Source: Nitrosomonadales bacterium (lineage in GTDB: Bacteria > Pseudomonadota > Gammaproteobacteria > Burkholderiales > Gallionellaceae). Taken from it: 64,000 bases of DNA. Under the pieces are notes generated by a model. It was not told where the DNA came from and did not search any database. It worked only from the letters and a program-made list of their open reading frames with translations. The stretch covers positions 1 through 64,000 of the forward strand of contig JACQFX010000056.1 of NCBI GenBank assembly GCA_016199835.1. Direction: 5' to 3'. A program made the position numbers and the translations under genes. This document shows positions 47,453 to 58,069 of this stretch, piece after piece; the stretch's first letter is position 1, and every line of letters begins with the position of its first letter.

Positions 47453-48265
47453 ATGACCGACCAATACGCCGTCATCGGCAACCCCATCACGCACAGCAAA
47501 TCGCCGCTGATCCACAGGATGTTCGCGCAGCAGACCGGGCAGGACATGAGCTATGTCGCGGTCGAAGCGCCGCTGGGCGGTTTCGCCGCGACCATAGAGC
47601 GGCTGCGCGCGGAAGGCTATAAAGGCTGCAACGTTACCGTGCCGTTCAAGTTCGAGGCGTTCCAGCTTTGCAACCAGCTCACCGGGCGCGCAAGCGCCGC
47701 ACACGCGGTGAACACGCTGCTGTTCGAGGACGGCAAGATACTCGGCGACAACACCGACGGCGCGGGACTGATCGCCGACATCGAACAGAACCTGGGTTGC
47801 AAATTGCTGTTCAGGAAAGTGCTGCTGATGGGCGCGGGCGGCGCGGCGCATGGCGTGATCTGGCAGTTGTTCAATGCGGGCGCAAGCATCGTCGTTGCCA
47901 ATCGCACTGTGGACAAGGCGCAGCAACTGGCCGCCGAATTCGCCAGCTACGGCACCGTGTTCGCCAGCAGCTACGAAGCGCTCGCGGGCAAGCAGTTCGA
48001 CGTGGTGATCAACGCCACGTCGAGCAGCTTGTCGGATGCGCTACCGCCGCTGCCTTGCGGCATCTTTGTTCCGCATGCCCTGGCTTATGACATGATGTAC
48101 GGCAAGCAGACGCCGTTTCTCAAGTTTGCGCAGGAGCAGGGCGCGGAGCGGCTTGCGGATGGTTTGGGCATGCTCGCCGAGCAGGCCGCAGAAGCCTTCA
48201 ACAAATGGCGCGGTGTGCGCCCGGACACTCAAGCCGTTCTTGAAGAGCTGCGGCGTATTCCATGA
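47453..48265 (+). CDS. aroE: Shikimate dehydrogenase
   Basis: 270 residues with QYAVIGNPITHSKSPLIH at the start, the catalytic Lys in NVTVPFKFEAF, GDNTDGAGL and the NADP fold LLMGAGGAAHGV, VANRTVDKA. Reduces 3-dehydroshikimate in aromatic amino acid synthesis. Overlaps mtgA by ATGA. Confidence 0.96.
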   Translation: MTDQYAVIGNPITHSKSPLIHRMFAQQTGQDMSYVAVEAPLGGFAATIERLRAEGYKGCNVTVPFKFEAFQLCNQLTGRASAAHAVNTLLFEDGKILGDNTDGAGLIADIEQNLGCKLLFRKVLLMGAGGAAHGVIWQLFNAGASIVVANRTVDKAQQLAAEFASYGTVFASSYEALAGKQFDVVINATSSSLSDALPPLPCGIFVPHALAYDMMYGKQTPFLKFAQEQGAERLADGLGMLAEQAAEAFNKWRGVRPDTQAVLEELRRIP

Positions 48266-48945
48266 AATTGTTCTGGCGCATCGTCGTGCTGCTGTTCACA
48301 TTGCTGCTGTTGTATCAGGGGTGGATCGCCGCGCATGTCTGGTGGTGGGTGGGCCACAATCCGGCCACCAGCGCGTTCATGGACGACAGGCTGGAAGCCA
48401 TGCAGGGCAAGAATCCCAAGGCCGAGTTGCAGCATCGCTGGGTGCCATACAAGAATATTTCAGACAATCTCAAGCAGGCGCTCATCGCTTCCGAGGATGC
48501 CAAGTTCGTTGATCACGAAGGCTTCGACTGGGACGGCATCGAGAAAGCTTATGAAAAAAACTTGAAGAAGGGCAAGATCGTCGCGGGCGGTTCCACCATC
48601 AGCCAGCAACTCGCGAAGAACCTGTTCCTCTCCGGCAGGCGCACGCCCTGGCGCAAGGTCGAGGAGGCGTTGATCACGGTGATGCTGGAGCAGATGATGG
48701 ACAAGCAGCGTATCTTCGAAATTTATCTGAACGTGATCGAATGGGGCAACGGCATCTTCGGCGCGGAAGCGGCGGCGCGGCATTATTACGGCATCAGCGC
48801 CGCGCAACTCTCGGCGGAGCAGGCCGCCAAACTCGCCGCCATGGTGCCCAACCCGCGCTACTATGATACGCACCGCGAGGCCAAAGGCTTGATGCGCAAG
48901 ACCGCGATCATCTGGGGGCGCATGGGGGATGCGGAAATACCTTGA
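48262..48945 (+). CDS. mtgA: Monofunctional peptidoglycan transglycosylase
   Basis: 227 residues: N-terminal membrane helix, then the GT51 domain with the catalytic Glu in LIASEDAKFVDHEGFDWDGI, and GGSTISQQLAKNLFL, RRTPWRKVEEALITVMLE. It polymerises glycan strands. The aroE-mtgA pair is common in betaproteobacteria. Confidence 0.95.
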   Translation: MKLFWRIVVLLFTLLLLYQGWIAAHVWWWVGHNPATSAFMDDRLEAMQGKNPKAELQHRWVPYKNISDNLKQALIASEDAKFVDHEGFDWDGIEKAYEKNLKKGKIVAGGSTISQQLAKNLFLSGRRTPWRKVEEALITVMLEQMMDKQRIFEIYLNVIEWGNGIFGAEAAARHYYGISAAQLSAEQAAKLAAMVPNPRYYDTHREAKGLMRKTAIIWGRMGDAEIP

Positions 48946-48946
48946 T

Positions 48947-50179
48947 ATGTCCCATCATCTGACGCTTTCCACCAAAGACGAGAACCGCCTGCTGCTGACG
49001 CTGGCCGGCATTCAGTTCACCCACATTCTGGATTTCATGATCATCATGCCGCTGGGGCCGATGCTGATGCGCGCATTCGACCTGACCACCGGACAGTTCG
49101 GGTTGCTGGTGTCGGTCTATACGTTCACCGCCGCAGCATCGGCCATACTCACGGCGACAGTGATCGAGCGCTTCAATCGCCGCCACGTGATTCTGTTCAG
49201 TTATGCGGCTTTCATCGTCGCCACCGCGTTGTGCGCCGCCGCGCCCAGCTATGCGCTGCTGCTCATCGCGCGCAGCATGGCAGGCGCATTCGGCGGCGTG
49301 CTGGGCGCGATGATATTGACTTTCGTCGGCGATACGATCCCGTACGAGCGCCGGGGCAAGGCCACCGGTATCGTGATGTCGGCGTTCTCGGCTTCCACCG
49401 TGTTTGGCGTTCCGCTCGGCTTGTTATTCGTGCATCAGATCCCGGCGCTGGGCTGGCGCGCGCCGTTTTTGTTTGCCGCCTTCCTCGGTCTGATCTTCTG
49501 GGGGCTGGCCTACCGCGCGATTCCCTCCATCCCGACGCGGCTCGCCGACCGGCGCTTGAGCCGCATGCTGGCGCCGATGCTGAAAGTGCTCACCTTTCCC
49601 AACCACTGGCGTGCCTACGGCTTCATGCTGCTGATGATGATGGGCGGCTTTACGGTCATTCCTTTCATCGCGTTGTACAGCACGACCAACCTGGGTTATC
49701 CGGAGAACTACTTGTCGGTGCTGTATCTGGCGGGGGGCGCATGCACCATATTTACCGGGCGCTATTTCGGCCATCTTGCCGACAAGTATGGCAAGGCGCG
49801 CGTGTTCCGTATCATTGCGTTGTGCTCGCTGCTGCCCATCCTCGCCATCACCAACACGCCCGCGCTGCCCATGTGGGGATTGCTGTTCATCACCACCTGG
49901 TTTTTCATACTGGTGAGCGGACGCTTTGTGCCGGGCATGGCCGTGATCACTTCGGCCTGCATCCCGAGCTTGCGTGGCACGTTCATGAGCATGAACTCCG
50001 CCGTGCAATCGGCAGGTGCGGCCATCGCTTCATTGCTTGCGGGCCACATAATTACGCGCAACCCGCAGGGTCTGATCGAACACTACAACCTCGTGGGTTA
50101 TCTGGCCTGCACTTCGACCCTGATCGCGATCTGGCTGGTGACCAGCGTGAAACCCGAACACGGCGAGGGGAATGCCTGA
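48947..50179 (+). CDS. Major facilitator superfamily transporter
   Basis: 410 residues from ATG 48947, 1 nt after the mtgA stop (ATG 48929 overlapping mtgA is an alternative). About twelve membrane helices, [18 protein letters not shown] at helix 1 and [16 protein letters not shown] as the cytoplasmic loop. It resembles the arabinose-efflux/drug-efflux type; substrate unknown. Confidence 0.88.
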   Translation: MSHHLTLSTKDENRLLLTLAGIQFTHILDFMIIMPLGPMLMRAFDLTTGQFGLLVSVYTFTAAASAILTATVIERFNRRHVILFSYAAFIVATALCAAAPSYALLLIARSMAGAFGGVLGAMILTFVGDTIPYERRGKATGIVMSAFSASTVFGVPLGLLFVHQIPALGWRAPFLFAAFLGLIFWGLAYRAIPSIPTRLADRRLSRMLAPMLKVLTFPNHWRAYGFMLLMMMGGFTVIPFIALYSTTNLGYPENYLSVLYLAGGACTIFTGRYFGHLADKYGKARVFRIIALCSLLPILAITNTPALPMWGLLFITTWFFILVSGRFVPGMAVITSACIPSLRGTFMSMNSAVQSAGAAIASLLAGHIITRNPQGLIEHYNLVGYLACTSTLIAIWLVTSVKPEHGEGNA

Positions 50180-50231
50180 TAGCTCGCGGCTTGCGGTAGA
50201 ATGCACGACCGTTTCATGTGAGACCAGCACG

Positions 50232-51491
50232 ATGGAAAATATCAAAACCTATATGCAGCAGATCGGGCAGCAGGCGCGCGCCGCGTCGCGCCGGATGGCG
50301 CTGGCCGACACTGCCGCGAAAAATTGCGCGCTCGAAGCTATTGCCCAGGCCATAGTGGACGGCAGTGCGCAGCTCATCGCGGAGAATGCGAAAGACGTTG
50401 CTGCCGCGAAACAGAACGGTCTCGATGCGGCATCGGTGGACCGTCTCACGCTGACCGAGAAGACCGTGCGCAGCATGGCCGATGGCCTGCGCCAGATCGC
50501 GCAACTGCCCGACCTGATCGGCGAAATCAGCGAGATGAAATATCGTCCAACCGGCATCCAGGTGGGCAAGATGCGCGTGCCGCTGGGCGTGATCGGCATT
50601 ATTTACGAATCGCGGCCCAACGTCACGGCGGACGCCGCAGGACTGTGTCTGAAATCGGGCAACGCTGCCATCCTGCGCGGCGGTTCGGAAGCGATACATT
50701 CCAATCAGGCGATTGCTTCTTGTGTCCACGCTGGCCTGCGCGCTGCCGGGTTGCCGGAAACGGCGGTGCAAGTCGTGAATACTACCGACCGCGCTGCCGT
50801 GGGCGAGCTCATCACCATGAAAGAATATGTGGACGTGATCGTGCCGCGCGGCGGCAAGAGCCTGATCGAACGCATCGCGGAAGGCGCGACCATCCCGGTC
50901 ATCAAGCATCTCGACGGCATCTGCCATGTGTACATAGACGACGAAGCCGATCTCGACAAAGCCATCGTCATCGCCGACAACGCCAAGACGCATCGCTACG
51001 GCGTGTGCAACGCGATGGAAACGCTGCTGGTCGCGCAAAGCGTGGCGGCCAAAGTGTTGCCGCCGCTGTGCAAAATATATCTCGATAAGGGGGTGGAGCT
51101 GCGCGGCGACGATGCCGCGCGCTCCTTGGTGTCGCAGATGAAAGCCGCTACCGAAGAAGACTGGCGCACCGAATATCTCGCGCCCATTCTGAGCGTGCGC
51201 GTGGTCGCCGGGCTGGATGCTGCCATAGAACACATCAACACCTATAGCTCCCAGCACACGGACAGCATCGTGACCGAGAACTACACCAAGGCCATGCGCT
51301 TTCTGCGCGAAGTGGATTCTTCCAGCGTGATGGTGAATGCCTCGACGCGCTTCGCCGACGGTTTTGAGTATGGCCTGGGTGCGGAGATCGGTATCTCCAC
51401 CGACAAGCTACACGCGCGCGGCCCGGTCGGGCTGGAGGGATTGACCTCGCAGAAATTCGTCGTACTCGGCAACGGGCAGGTAAGAGTCTAA
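50232..51491 (+). CDS. proA: Gamma-glutamyl phosphate reductase
   Basis: 419 residues from ATG 50232. Contains [23 protein letters not shown], the Cys nucleophile in [14 protein letters not shown] and the terminal [20 protein letters not shown]. Second step of proline synthesis. proB is not nearby. Confidence 0.96.
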   Translation: MENIKTYMQQIGQQARAASRRMALADTAAKNCALEAIAQAIVDGSAQLIAENAKDVAAAKQNGLDAASVDRLTLTEKTVRSMADGLRQIAQLPDLIGEISEMKYRPTGIQVGKMRVPLGVIGIIYESRPNVTADAAGLCLKSGNAAILRGGSEAIHSNQAIASCVHAGLRAAGLPETAVQVVNTTDRAAVGELITMKEYVDVIVPRGGKSLIERIAEGATIPVIKHLDGICHVYIDDEADLDKAIVIADNAKTHRYGVCNAMETLLVAQSVAAKVLPPLCKIYLDKGVELRGDDAARSLVSQMKAATEEDWRTEYLAPILSVRVVAGLDAAIEHINTYSSQHTDSIVTENYTKAMRFLREVDSSSVMVNASTRFADGFEYGLGAEIGISTDKLHARGPVGLEGLTSQKFVVLGNGQVRV

Positions 51492-51510
51492 AAGCCAGAA
51501 CAAGCCGTCC

Positions 51511-51567
51511 ACAGATTACGCAGATTCTCACAGATTTCTTAACGGCCATGAACATCTGCGTAATCTG
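51511..51567. repeat. Long perfect inverted repeat between proA and lpd
   Basis: CCACAGATTACGCAGAT and its exact complement ATCTGCGTAATCTGTGG (17-bp arms, about 24 nt apart) form a strong palindrome of a widespread intergenic repeat type. It may work as a transcription stop or mRNA stabiliser for proA. Confidence 0.7.
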
Positions 51568-51602
51568 TGGATAAGGGTTTTATCCATTCAGGAAAGAGCT
51601 AC

Positions 51603-53045
51603 ATGAACCAGGTACAAGCGGACACGCAGGCTGAAACAATCCACGCCGAAATCGTCGTCCTCGGCGCCGGCCCCGGCGGCTACACCGCTGCATTCCGTGC
51701 CGCCGACTTGGGCAAACAGGTGGTGCTGATCGAGAGGCATGTGGCGCTGGGCGGTGTGTGCCTGAACGTTGGCTGCATTCCGTCCAAGGCGCTGCTGCAT
51801 GTGGCCAAGGTCATCACCGAAGCGGAAGAGGTCGCGCATCAGGGCGTGACCTTCGGCAAACCGCAAATAGACATCGACAAGATACGCGCATGGAAAGAGA
51901 GCGTGGTCGCCAAACTTACGGGCGGACTCGCGGGACTCGCAAAGCAACGCAAGGTGCAGGTGGTGCAGGGCACAGCGAAGTTCACTTCGCCCAACAGCGT
52001 CGCAGTGCAGACGCCGGAAGGCGAGAAAACAATCACGTTCGATAGCGCCATCGTCGCTGCTGGTTCCAGCGTGGCGCGCATCCCCGGCTTGCCTTATGAC
52101 GACCCGCGCCTGATCGATTCCACGGGCGCGTTGCAACTTCAGGATGTGCCCAGGCGCATGCTCATCATCGGCGGCGGCATCATCGGGCTGGAGATGGCGA
52201 CGGTGTACGATGCGCTCGGCTCGAAAATCTCCGTGGTCGAACTTGCCGACGGACTGATCCCCGGCGCGGACAGGGACTTGGTCAAGCCGCTGCACAAGCG
52301 CATCGAGAAGCGCTACGAAGCCATCATGCTGAAGACCAAGGTTACAAAAATAGAAGCGCAGAAGGACGGATTGAAAGTCAGCTTCGAAGGCGAGCAGGCA
52401 CCTGAGCCGCAACGGTACGACCGCGTGCTGATGGCCGTGGGCCGCCGCCCCAACGGGCACGAGATCGGCGCGGAAGCGGCGGGTCTGCATGTGAACGAGC
52501 GCGGCTTCATCCCCGTCGATAAACAACAACGCACGAATGTGCCGCACATCTTTGCCATCGGCGACATCGTGGGCGACCCGATGCTGGCGCACAAGGCCGC
52601 ACACGAAGGCAAGGTCGCGGCGGAAGTCATCGCCGGACACAAGGCTTACTTCGAGCCGCTGACGATCCCGTCCGTGGCCTACACCGATCCCGAGATTGCC
52701 TGGATGGGCCTGACCGAGACGCAGGCCAAGGCGCAGAACATGGAGTACGAGAAGGCCGCGTTTCCGTGGGCCGCATCGGGGCGTGCGCTGTCCATCGCGC
52801 GCGAAGAAGGCTCCACCAAAGTGCTGCTTGATCCAAAGACGCGCCGCATACTCGGCATCGGCATCGTCGGCGTGAATGCGGGCGAGCTCATCGCAGAGAG
52901 TGTGCTTGCGCTGGAGATGGGCGCGGACATGGAAGACCTCAGCCTCACCATCCATCCGCATCCGACCTTATCCGAAACGCTGTGCTTCGCCGCCGAGATG
53001 GCGGAAGGCAGCATCACCGATCTTATGCCGCCACGCAAAAAATAA
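51603..53045 (+). CDS. lpdA: Dihydrolipoamide dehydrogenase (E3)
   Basis: 480 residues from ATG 51603, with AGGAAAGAG upstream. FAD motif VVLGAGPGGYTAAFRAADLG, redox disulfide GGVCLNVGCIPSKALLH, NAD motif IGGGIIGLEMATVYDALG and C-terminal HPHPTLSETL with the catalytic His. The N-terminal tail (MNQVQADTQAETIH) lacks a lipoyl domain. It re-oxidises lipoamide in 2-oxoacid dehydrogenases; E1/E2 genes are not in the window. Confidence 0.95.
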   Translation: MNQVQADTQAETIHAEIVVLGAGPGGYTAAFRAADLGKQVVLIERHVALGGVCLNVGCIPSKALLHVAKVITEAEEVAHQGVTFGKPQIDIDKIRAWKESVVAKLTGGLAGLAKQRKVQVVQGTAKFTSPNSVAVQTPEGEKTITFDSAIVAAGSSVARIPGLPYDDPRLIDSTGALQLQDVPRRMLIIGGGIIGLEMATVYDALGSKISVVELADGLIPGADRDLVKPLHKRIEKRYEAIMLKTKVTKIEAQKDGLKVSFEGEQAPEPQRYDRVLMAVGRRPNGHEIGAEAAGLHVNERGFIPVDKQQRTNVPHIFAIGDIVGDPMLAHKAAHEGKVAAEVIAGHKAYFEPLTIPSVAYTDPEIAWMGLTETQAKAQNMEYEKAAFPWAASGRALSIAREEGSTKVLLDPKTRRILGIGIVGVNAGELIAESVLALEMGADMEDLSLTIHPHPTLSETLCFAAEMAEGSITDLMPPRKK

Positions 53046-53053
53046 GGAGCCCT

Positions 53054-53845
53054 ATGCTGAATCTGCGCTGTGTATTGAGTATATCCCTGCTGGCCGTTTC
53101 CATTCAGACGAGCGCGTTTGATCTCGGCGGACTGAAGGAACAACTCGGCAATCTCGGCAAAGCGCCCGCGCAGGACGCCGCAACGAAACCTGCCGAACAA
53201 CCCAAGCCCTCCAGTACCGATCTGTCCATATTCAGCAACAAGGATCAGATCGGCAGCCTGAAGCAGGCCCTGACTCAGGGCGCAGAAACCGCAGTGAAGG
53301 ATCTGGCAAAGGAGAACGGTTACCTTGGCAACGACAAGGTGCGCATCCCGCTGCCGGATAGTTTGAAGAAAGTCGACGGACTGATGCGCAAGGTGGGGCT
53401 GGGGAAATATTCCGACGACCTCGTCACCTCGATGAACCGCGCCGCCGAAGCCGCCGTGCCGGAAGCGAAGACGCTGCTGGTTGGTGCAGTGAAGAAGATG
53501 ACGGTGGAGGATGCGAAAGCCATCCTCACCGGCGGCGACGATGCCGCGACGCAGTATTTTCGCAAGAACACCGAGACCGCGCTCGCGGGCAAGTTCAAAC
53601 CCATCGTCGCCAAGTCCATGCTGAAAGTGAAACTGGCCGAGAAGTACGACCAGTTCGCAGGCAAGGGCGCGAAATTCGGCCTGGTGGAAGAACGCGATGC
53701 CAGGCTCGACGACTACATCACGCGCAAAGCGCTCGACGGTTTATTCGTGATGATGGCCGAGCAGGAGAAAGCCATACGCGCGAATCCGCTCGAAGCGACC
53801 GGAAGTCTCGCCAAAAAAGTATTTTCCGCCCTGCTCGGAAAATAA
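53054..53845 (+). CDS. DUF4197 family exported protein
   Basis: 263 residues from ATG 53054, with AAGGAG 5 nt upstream. Signal peptide ending TSAF, a Pro/Ala/Lys linker, then the DUF4197 core (SLKQALTQGAETAVKDL, RIPLPDSLKKVDGLMRKVGLG, TVEDAKAILTGGDDAATQYFR). Periplasmic; function unknown. Confidence 0.85.
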   Translation: MLNLRCVLSISLLAVSIQTSAFDLGGLKEQLGNLGKAPAQDAATKPAEQPKPSSTDLSIFSNKDQIGSLKQALTQGAETAVKDLAKENGYLGNDKVRIPLPDSLKKVDGLMRKVGLGKYSDDLVTSMNRAAEAAVPEAKTLLVGAVKKMTVEDAKAILTGGDDAATQYFRKNTETALAGKFKPIVAKSMLKVKLAEKYDQFAGKGAKFGLVEERDARLDDYITRKALDGLFVMMAEQEKAIRANPLEATGSLAKKVFSALLGK

Positions 53846-53855
53846 TCCGCAAGCC

Positions 53856-54254
53856 GTGAGCGAAACCGCCAGCCTGCTCTCCTTTTTCGTCAGCAGCTTC
53901 CTCGCCGCCACCTTGCTGCCCGGCGGTTCGGAGGCCGTGCTGGTCGGCATATTGAAACTGCACCCGGAATCTTTCTGGCCCGCATTATTGCTCGGCACGC
54001 TGGGCAACACGCTGGGCGGCATGACTTCGTTCGGCATGGGCTGGCTGCTGCCACAGACAAAGCAACTCAAACATGTGGAAAAGGTGCGGCGCTACGGCAC
54101 GCCGGTCTTGCTGCTGGCCTGGGCGCCGCTGATCGGCGATGCGCTGTGCCTGGCCGCCGGATGGCTGCGGCTGAACCTGTGGTACGCCGCGCTGTTCATG
54201 GCAATCGGAAAATTTGCACGTTACTGGGTGGTCGCTTACGCCGTCAGTTCGTAG
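53856..54254 (+). CDS. YqaA-like small DedA/VTT family membrane protein
   Basis: 132 residues from GTG 53856. Membrane helices and the motif LLPGGSEAVLVGIL, GNTLGGMTSFGMGW and LLAWAPLIGDALCLAAGWLRL match YqaA, a small relative of the DedA proteins. Possible role in membrane lipid or envelope maintenance. Confidence 0.85.
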   Translation: MSETASLLSFFVSSFLAATLLPGGSEAVLVGILKLHPESFWPALLLGTLGNTLGGMTSFGMGWLLPQTKQLKHVEKVRRYGTPVLLLAWAPLIGDALCLAAGWLRLNLWYAALFMAIGKFARYWVVAYAVSS

Positions 54255-54257
54255 TAT

Positions 54258-54301
54258 GTAGGTCGGGCTACGCCCGACGCGGCGGGCAAAGCCCGCCCTA
54301 C
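54258..54301. repeat. GTAGGTCGGGC palindrome family, copy 4
   Basis: GTAGGTCGGGCTACGCCCGAC with partner GGCGGGCAAAGCCCGCCCTAC, 3 nt after the yqaA-like stop and before the convergent aminopeptidase end. Confidence 0.85.
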
Positions 54302-54318
54302 GAAGGCTTGCACATAAG

Positions 54319-55752
54319 TCAGGAACGCAGCATCCCCAGCCCCCATGCCACACCGAAACCCGTCACCTCGCTGGCGACGATGCCCAGTCCGCCCTCGCAG
54401 CGGCTGGCGGAGAGGTCGACATGCAGCCAGGGCACATCGTGCTCGACGAAGCGCTTGAGAAAGCGCGTGGCGAGGATGTGATCGGCCTCGCCTTCCAGTG
54501 TGCATTGCTTGATGTCGGCGACTTTGGAATCGAGGGCGACCTCATAGTCTTCGTCGAGCGGGAAAGCGCACAGGCGCTCGCCGCATTGTTTGCCAATGTT
54601 CACCGCGCGTTGCAGCAGCTCGTCGCGGTTGCCCAGTACGCCCGAGTAGCGCGCGCCCAGCGCGGTTGCCATGCTGCCGGTGAGCGTGGCGAAATCCAGC
54701 ATCAATTCGGGTTTGGCGCGTGAGGCGAGAGTCAGCGTGTCGGCCAGCACCATGCGGCCTTCAGCGTCGGTGTGCATCACCTCGATAGTGGTGCCGTTGA
54801 GTGCGGTCACGATGTCGTTCTGCTTGTAGGCCTTGGGGCTGATATGGTTCTGCGCCAGCGCCAGCCAGCAATCTATATTCACCGGCAACTTGCTTTGTGT
54901 TGCGGCAAGCAGGATGCCGAGCGCGACCGCCGAGCCGTTCATGTCTTCGTGCATGTTGTGCATGTAGCGCGAGGGCTTGAGGTTGTGGCCGCCGGTGTCG
55001 AAGCAGATGCCCTTGCCGACCAGCGCCACGGTCTGTTTCGCCTTGGGATGCCTGTAGCCCAGATGCACGATGGCGGCGTCTTCCGTTTCGCTGCCCTGCG
55101 CCACGGCGACGAACGCGCCCGCACCCAGCTTGCGTAATTTTTTCAGGTTGAACTCTGCATACTTCCACCCATTATCGCGCGCCAGATTTTTTATCCGCTC
55201 GCGGTACATCCCCGGCGTCAGTTCGTTCGGCGGCAACACGGTCAGCTCGCGGCACAGCAGGTTTCCCGCCGCCTGCGCCCTGAGCCCGTCGAATGCTTTT
55301 TTGTCGGCATAACCGTAAAGCTCGATTTTTTGCAGCGGCTTGCGCTCATCTTTTTTCTTGTGCACCGGCAGCGGTGTGCCGTTCACCCAGGCGCCGTATA
55401 CCGCGAGTTCGGCGGCGCGCTTGCGCTGCGCTGCATCGCCCAGCACCGCGATGGCGATGTCCCCGGGTTTTTCCTCCAGCAGCAACTGCAAGGCCTTGCG
55501 CACCTGGGCCTGCAAGGCGAAAGTATTCTTGTCGAAGTCCAGCATCGCCCATGCCACCAGCGCGCCATTTCCGGCATTGGCGCTGACCGGCGATTTCGCC
55601 AGTTCGTCGGTTTTCATCTCGCGGCGTTTGAGCACGGCAGCAAGCAGATCGCCGTGCGGAACATTTTTGGGTAATGTCTTGTCTCTGGGTAGCAGCACCA
55701 GCAGATGCATGGTGCTCGGCAGGGTCTGGGACAGGGTGAGTTGTGCTAGCAT
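54319..55752 (-). CDS. M17 leucyl aminopeptidase family protein
   Basis: 477 residues from ATG 55752; the reading to 56328 runs under the kinase gene and is false. The C-terminal catalytic domain has LVGKGICFDTGGHNLKPSRY (Lys and Asp ligands), the DMNGSA block and VMHTDAEGRMVLADTL. The usual NTDAEGR reads HTDAEGR, a conservative change next to the metal ligands. It releases N-terminal residues with two metal ions. Possibly a PepB-like subtype. Confidence 0.9.
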   Translation of the reverse strand: MLAQLTLSQTLPSTMHLLVLLPRDKTLPKNVPHGDLLAAVLKRREMKTDELAKSPVSANAGNGALVAWAMLDFDKNTFALQAQVRKALQLLLEEKPGDIAIAVLGDAAQRKRAAELAVYGAWVNGTPLPVHKKKDERKPLQKIELYGYADKKAFDGLRAQAAGNLLCRELTVLPPNELTPGMYRERIKNLARDNGWKYAEFNLKKLRKLGAGAFVAVAQGSETEDAAIVHLGYRHPKAKQTVALVGKGICFDTGGHNLKPSRYMHNMHEDMNGSAVALGILLAATQSKLPVNIDCWLALAQNHISPKAYKQNDIVTALNGTTIEVMHTDAEGRMVLADTLTLASRAKPELMLDFATLTGSMATALGARYSGVLGNRDELLQRAVNIGKQCGERLCAFPLDEDYEVALDSKVADIKQCTLEGEADHILATRFLKRFVEHDVPWLHVDLSASRCEGGLGIVASEVTGFGVAWGLGMLRS

Positions 55753-55830
55753 TGCGTCCTCGAAATGGGTGTTTGGCGCATTATACATAGCGACATAATG
55801 CCTGCGGCACGAACTGGTTATAGGAATGCG

Positions 55831-56793
55831 ATGATCCAAAATCTTGGCCGCTATGAAGTCGTCGAAGAGATCGGGCGCGGCGCCATGGGAGTCGTTTACA
55901 AGGCGAAAGATCCATTGATCGATCGCATGGTCGCGATCAAGACCATCAACCTGCAAAATCTGGCAAAGGACGAGAGGACGGAATACGAGGCCCGCTTCTA
56001 TCAGGAGGCCAGGGCCGCCGGACGCTTGAACCACCCCAACATCGTCACCATCCATGATCTCGGCGAGAATGACGGCATCGCCTACATCGCCATGGAGTTG
56101 ATGCAGGGCAGCGAGTTGCAGAACCTGCTCGAGGATGGGAAAAGCCTGCCGCTCGAAGATGCATTGAGTATCGCGATCCAGGTGGCGGCAGGTTTGGCTT
56201 ATGCGCATGAACACGGCATCATCCATCGCGACGTCAAACCTTCCAACATCATGGTGCTGGAAGGCGGGCAGGCCAAGATCGCCGATTTCGGCATCGCGCG
56301 TATGGATACCTCGTTGTTGAGCACGCAAACCGGCAAGGTGCTGGGATCGCCGTTGTACATGTCACCCGAACAGGTGCGCAGTCATAATGTCGATACCCGC
56401 TCGGATATTTTTTCTTTGGGGATATTGCTGTTCCGGATGCTGACCGGGCAGTTTCCGTTCTCGGGCGAGAATGCGCATGCGGTCATGTACCAGATAGTGA
56501 ACGAGGCGCCGCGCACCCCGAGCTCATTGAGCCCCGATATTCCGCAAGCGCTCGATGCGATAATTTTCAAATGCCTGGCCAAGAAGCCGGAAGATCGCTA
56601 TCAGAATGCCAGGGAGCTGGAAGAGGCGTTGCGGGCTTGCTCGGATAGCTTGCGGATCCGGGCCGACCTAGAACAATCCGGAGCCTTGTCGGATATTTCA
56701 TCCGGCCGCACGAAAAAATTGAAACTGATCGCTTTTGCCGTAGTGCTGTTTATTGTTTTCGAACTGATAGAGAAATTCTTTTTCAATTCTTGA
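55831..56793 (+). CDS. Membrane-anchored Ser/Thr protein kinase
   Basis: 320 residues from ATG 55831, with AGGA upstream. Hanks-type domain: GRGAMGVV glycine loop, K37 in [15 protein letters not shown] (132-140), DFGIARMD (152) and [12 protein letters not shown] juxtamembrane stretch and one C-terminal helix ([20 protein letters not shown]) anchor it with almost no periplasmic part. Its stop overlaps the thyA start (TGATG), which is unusual. Confidence 0.9.
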   Translation: MIQNLGRYEVVEEIGRGAMGVVYKAKDPLIDRMVAIKTINLQNLAKDERTEYEARFYQEARAAGRLNHPNIVTIHDLGENDGIAYIAMELMQGSELQNLLEDGKSLPLEDALSIAIQVAAGLAYAHEHGIIHRDVKPSNIMVLEGGQAKIADFGIARMDTSLLSTQTGKVLGSPLYMSPEQVRSHNVDTRSDIFSLGILLFRMLTGQFPFSGENAHAVMYQIVNEAPRTPSSLSPDIPQALDAIIFKCLAKKPEDRYQNARELEEALRACSDSLRIRADLEQSGALSDISSGRTKKLKLIAFAVVLFIVFELIEKFFFNS

Positions 56794-57587
56794 TGCGCGC
56801 CTACCTCGACCTCATGCAGCACGTGCTGGATCACGGCACGAAAAAATCCGACCGCACCGGCACCGGTACCGTCAGCGTGTTTGGCTATCAGATGCGCTTC
56901 GATCTTGCGCAGGGCTTCCCGCTGGTTACCACCAAGAAGTGCCACATGAAGTCCATCGTGCATGAACTGCTGTGGTTTTTGCAGGGCGACACCAATATCC
57001 GCTACCTCAAGGAGAGCGGCATCAGCATCTGGGACGAATGGGCGGACGAGTACGGTAATCTCGGCCCGGTGTATGGCAAACAATGGCGCTCGTGGGCCAC
57101 GGCAGACGGCCGTGCGGTGGACCAGATAGCCGAAGTGGTGGAGCAGATCAAAAAGAATCCGGACTCGCGCCGCCTCATCGTCTCGGCGTGGAACGTGGGC
57201 GAACTGAACCAGATGGCGCTCGCGCCCTGCCACGCGTTTTTCCAGTTCTATGTCGCCGACGGCAAGCTCTCGTGCCAGCTCTACCAGCGCAGCGCGGACA
57301 TTTTTCTCGGCGTGCCTTTCAATATCGCAAGCTATGCACTGCTCACGCTGATGATGGCGCAGGTGTGCGGACTCAAGCCGGGCGATTTCGTGCACACCTT
57401 CGGTGACGCGCATCTGTATCTCAACCATATGGAACAGACCACATTGCAATTGTCGCGCGAACCGCGCGCGCTACCGACCATGAAGATCAACCCCGCAGTG
57501 ACGGACATCTTCAGCTTCAAGTTTGAGGATTTCACACTCGAGGGTTATGATCCGCATCCGGCGATCAAGGCACCCGTAGCGGTATGA
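56793..57587 (+). CDS. thyA: Thymidylate synthase
   Basis: 264 residues, the same length as the E. coli enzyme. Catalytic Cys in [14 protein letters not shown], plus [24 protein letters not shown]. Makes dTMP from dUMP and methylene-THF. Overlaps folA by ATGA. Confidence 0.97.
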   Translation: MRAYLDLMQHVLDHGTKKSDRTGTGTVSVFGYQMRFDLAQGFPLVTTKKCHMKSIVHELLWFLQGDTNIRYLKESGISIWDEWADEYGNLGPVYGKQWRSWATADGRAVDQIAEVVEQIKKNPDSRRLIVSAWNVGELNQMALAPCHAFFQFYVADGKLSCQLYQRSADIFLGVPFNIASYALLTLMMAQVCGLKPGDFVHTFGDAHLYLNHMEQTTLQLSREPRALPTMKINPAVTDIFSFKFEDFTLEGYDPHPAIKAPVAV

Positions 57588-58069
57588 GTCTCGCCATCGT
57601 CGTCGCCATGGCGCACAACCGCACTATAGGCGTAAACAACGCCTTGCCCTGGCGCATCCCGGAAGACCTCAAGCACTTCAAGGCGCTCACCATGGGGCAC
57701 CACATGATCATGGGACGCAAGACTTTCGATTCCATCGGCAAGCCGCTGCCGGGGCGCACCACGGTGATCGTCACGCGCAACCGTGAACTGAAGGTCGAGG
57801 GTTGCATCGTCGTGCATACGCTGCAGGATGCGATCGCGGCCTGTGCGGGAGACAACGAGATATTTATCGTTGGCGGCGCGGAGCTTTACGCGCTGGCCTT
57901 GCCATTGACGGATACGCTCTACCTTACCGAGATACAGCAGGATGTGGCAGGCGATGCGCACTTCCCCAATTTCGACAGGAATGCCTGGCAGGAAATCGCG
58001 CGTGAGCAGCGCAGCCAGAGTGAGACGCAACCGCTGGACTATCACTTCGTTACCTATAGCCGGAAGTAA
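57584..58069 (+). CDS. folA: Dihydrofolate reductase
   Basis: 161 residues with [29 protein letters not shown] (catalytic Glu/Asp region), [16 protein letters not shown] and [11 protein letters not shown]. Regenerates THF used by ThyA. Confidence 0.96.
   Translation: MSLAIVVAMAHNRTIGVNNALPWRIPEDLKHFKALTMGHHMIMGRKTFDSIGKPLPGRTTVIVTRNRELKVEGCIVVHTLQDAIAACAGDNEIFIVGGAELYALALPLTDTLYLTEIQQDVAGDAHFPNFDRNAWQEIAREQRSQSETQPLDYHFVTYSRK

Noticed and set aside
47273-47926. N-terminal extension of the TPR gene to 953 residues
   Set aside because: Runs antisense through aroE; TPR homology begins near 47272.
55753-56328. N-terminal extension of the M17 aminopeptidase
   Set aside because: Antisense to the kinase gene; the family start fits ATG 55752.
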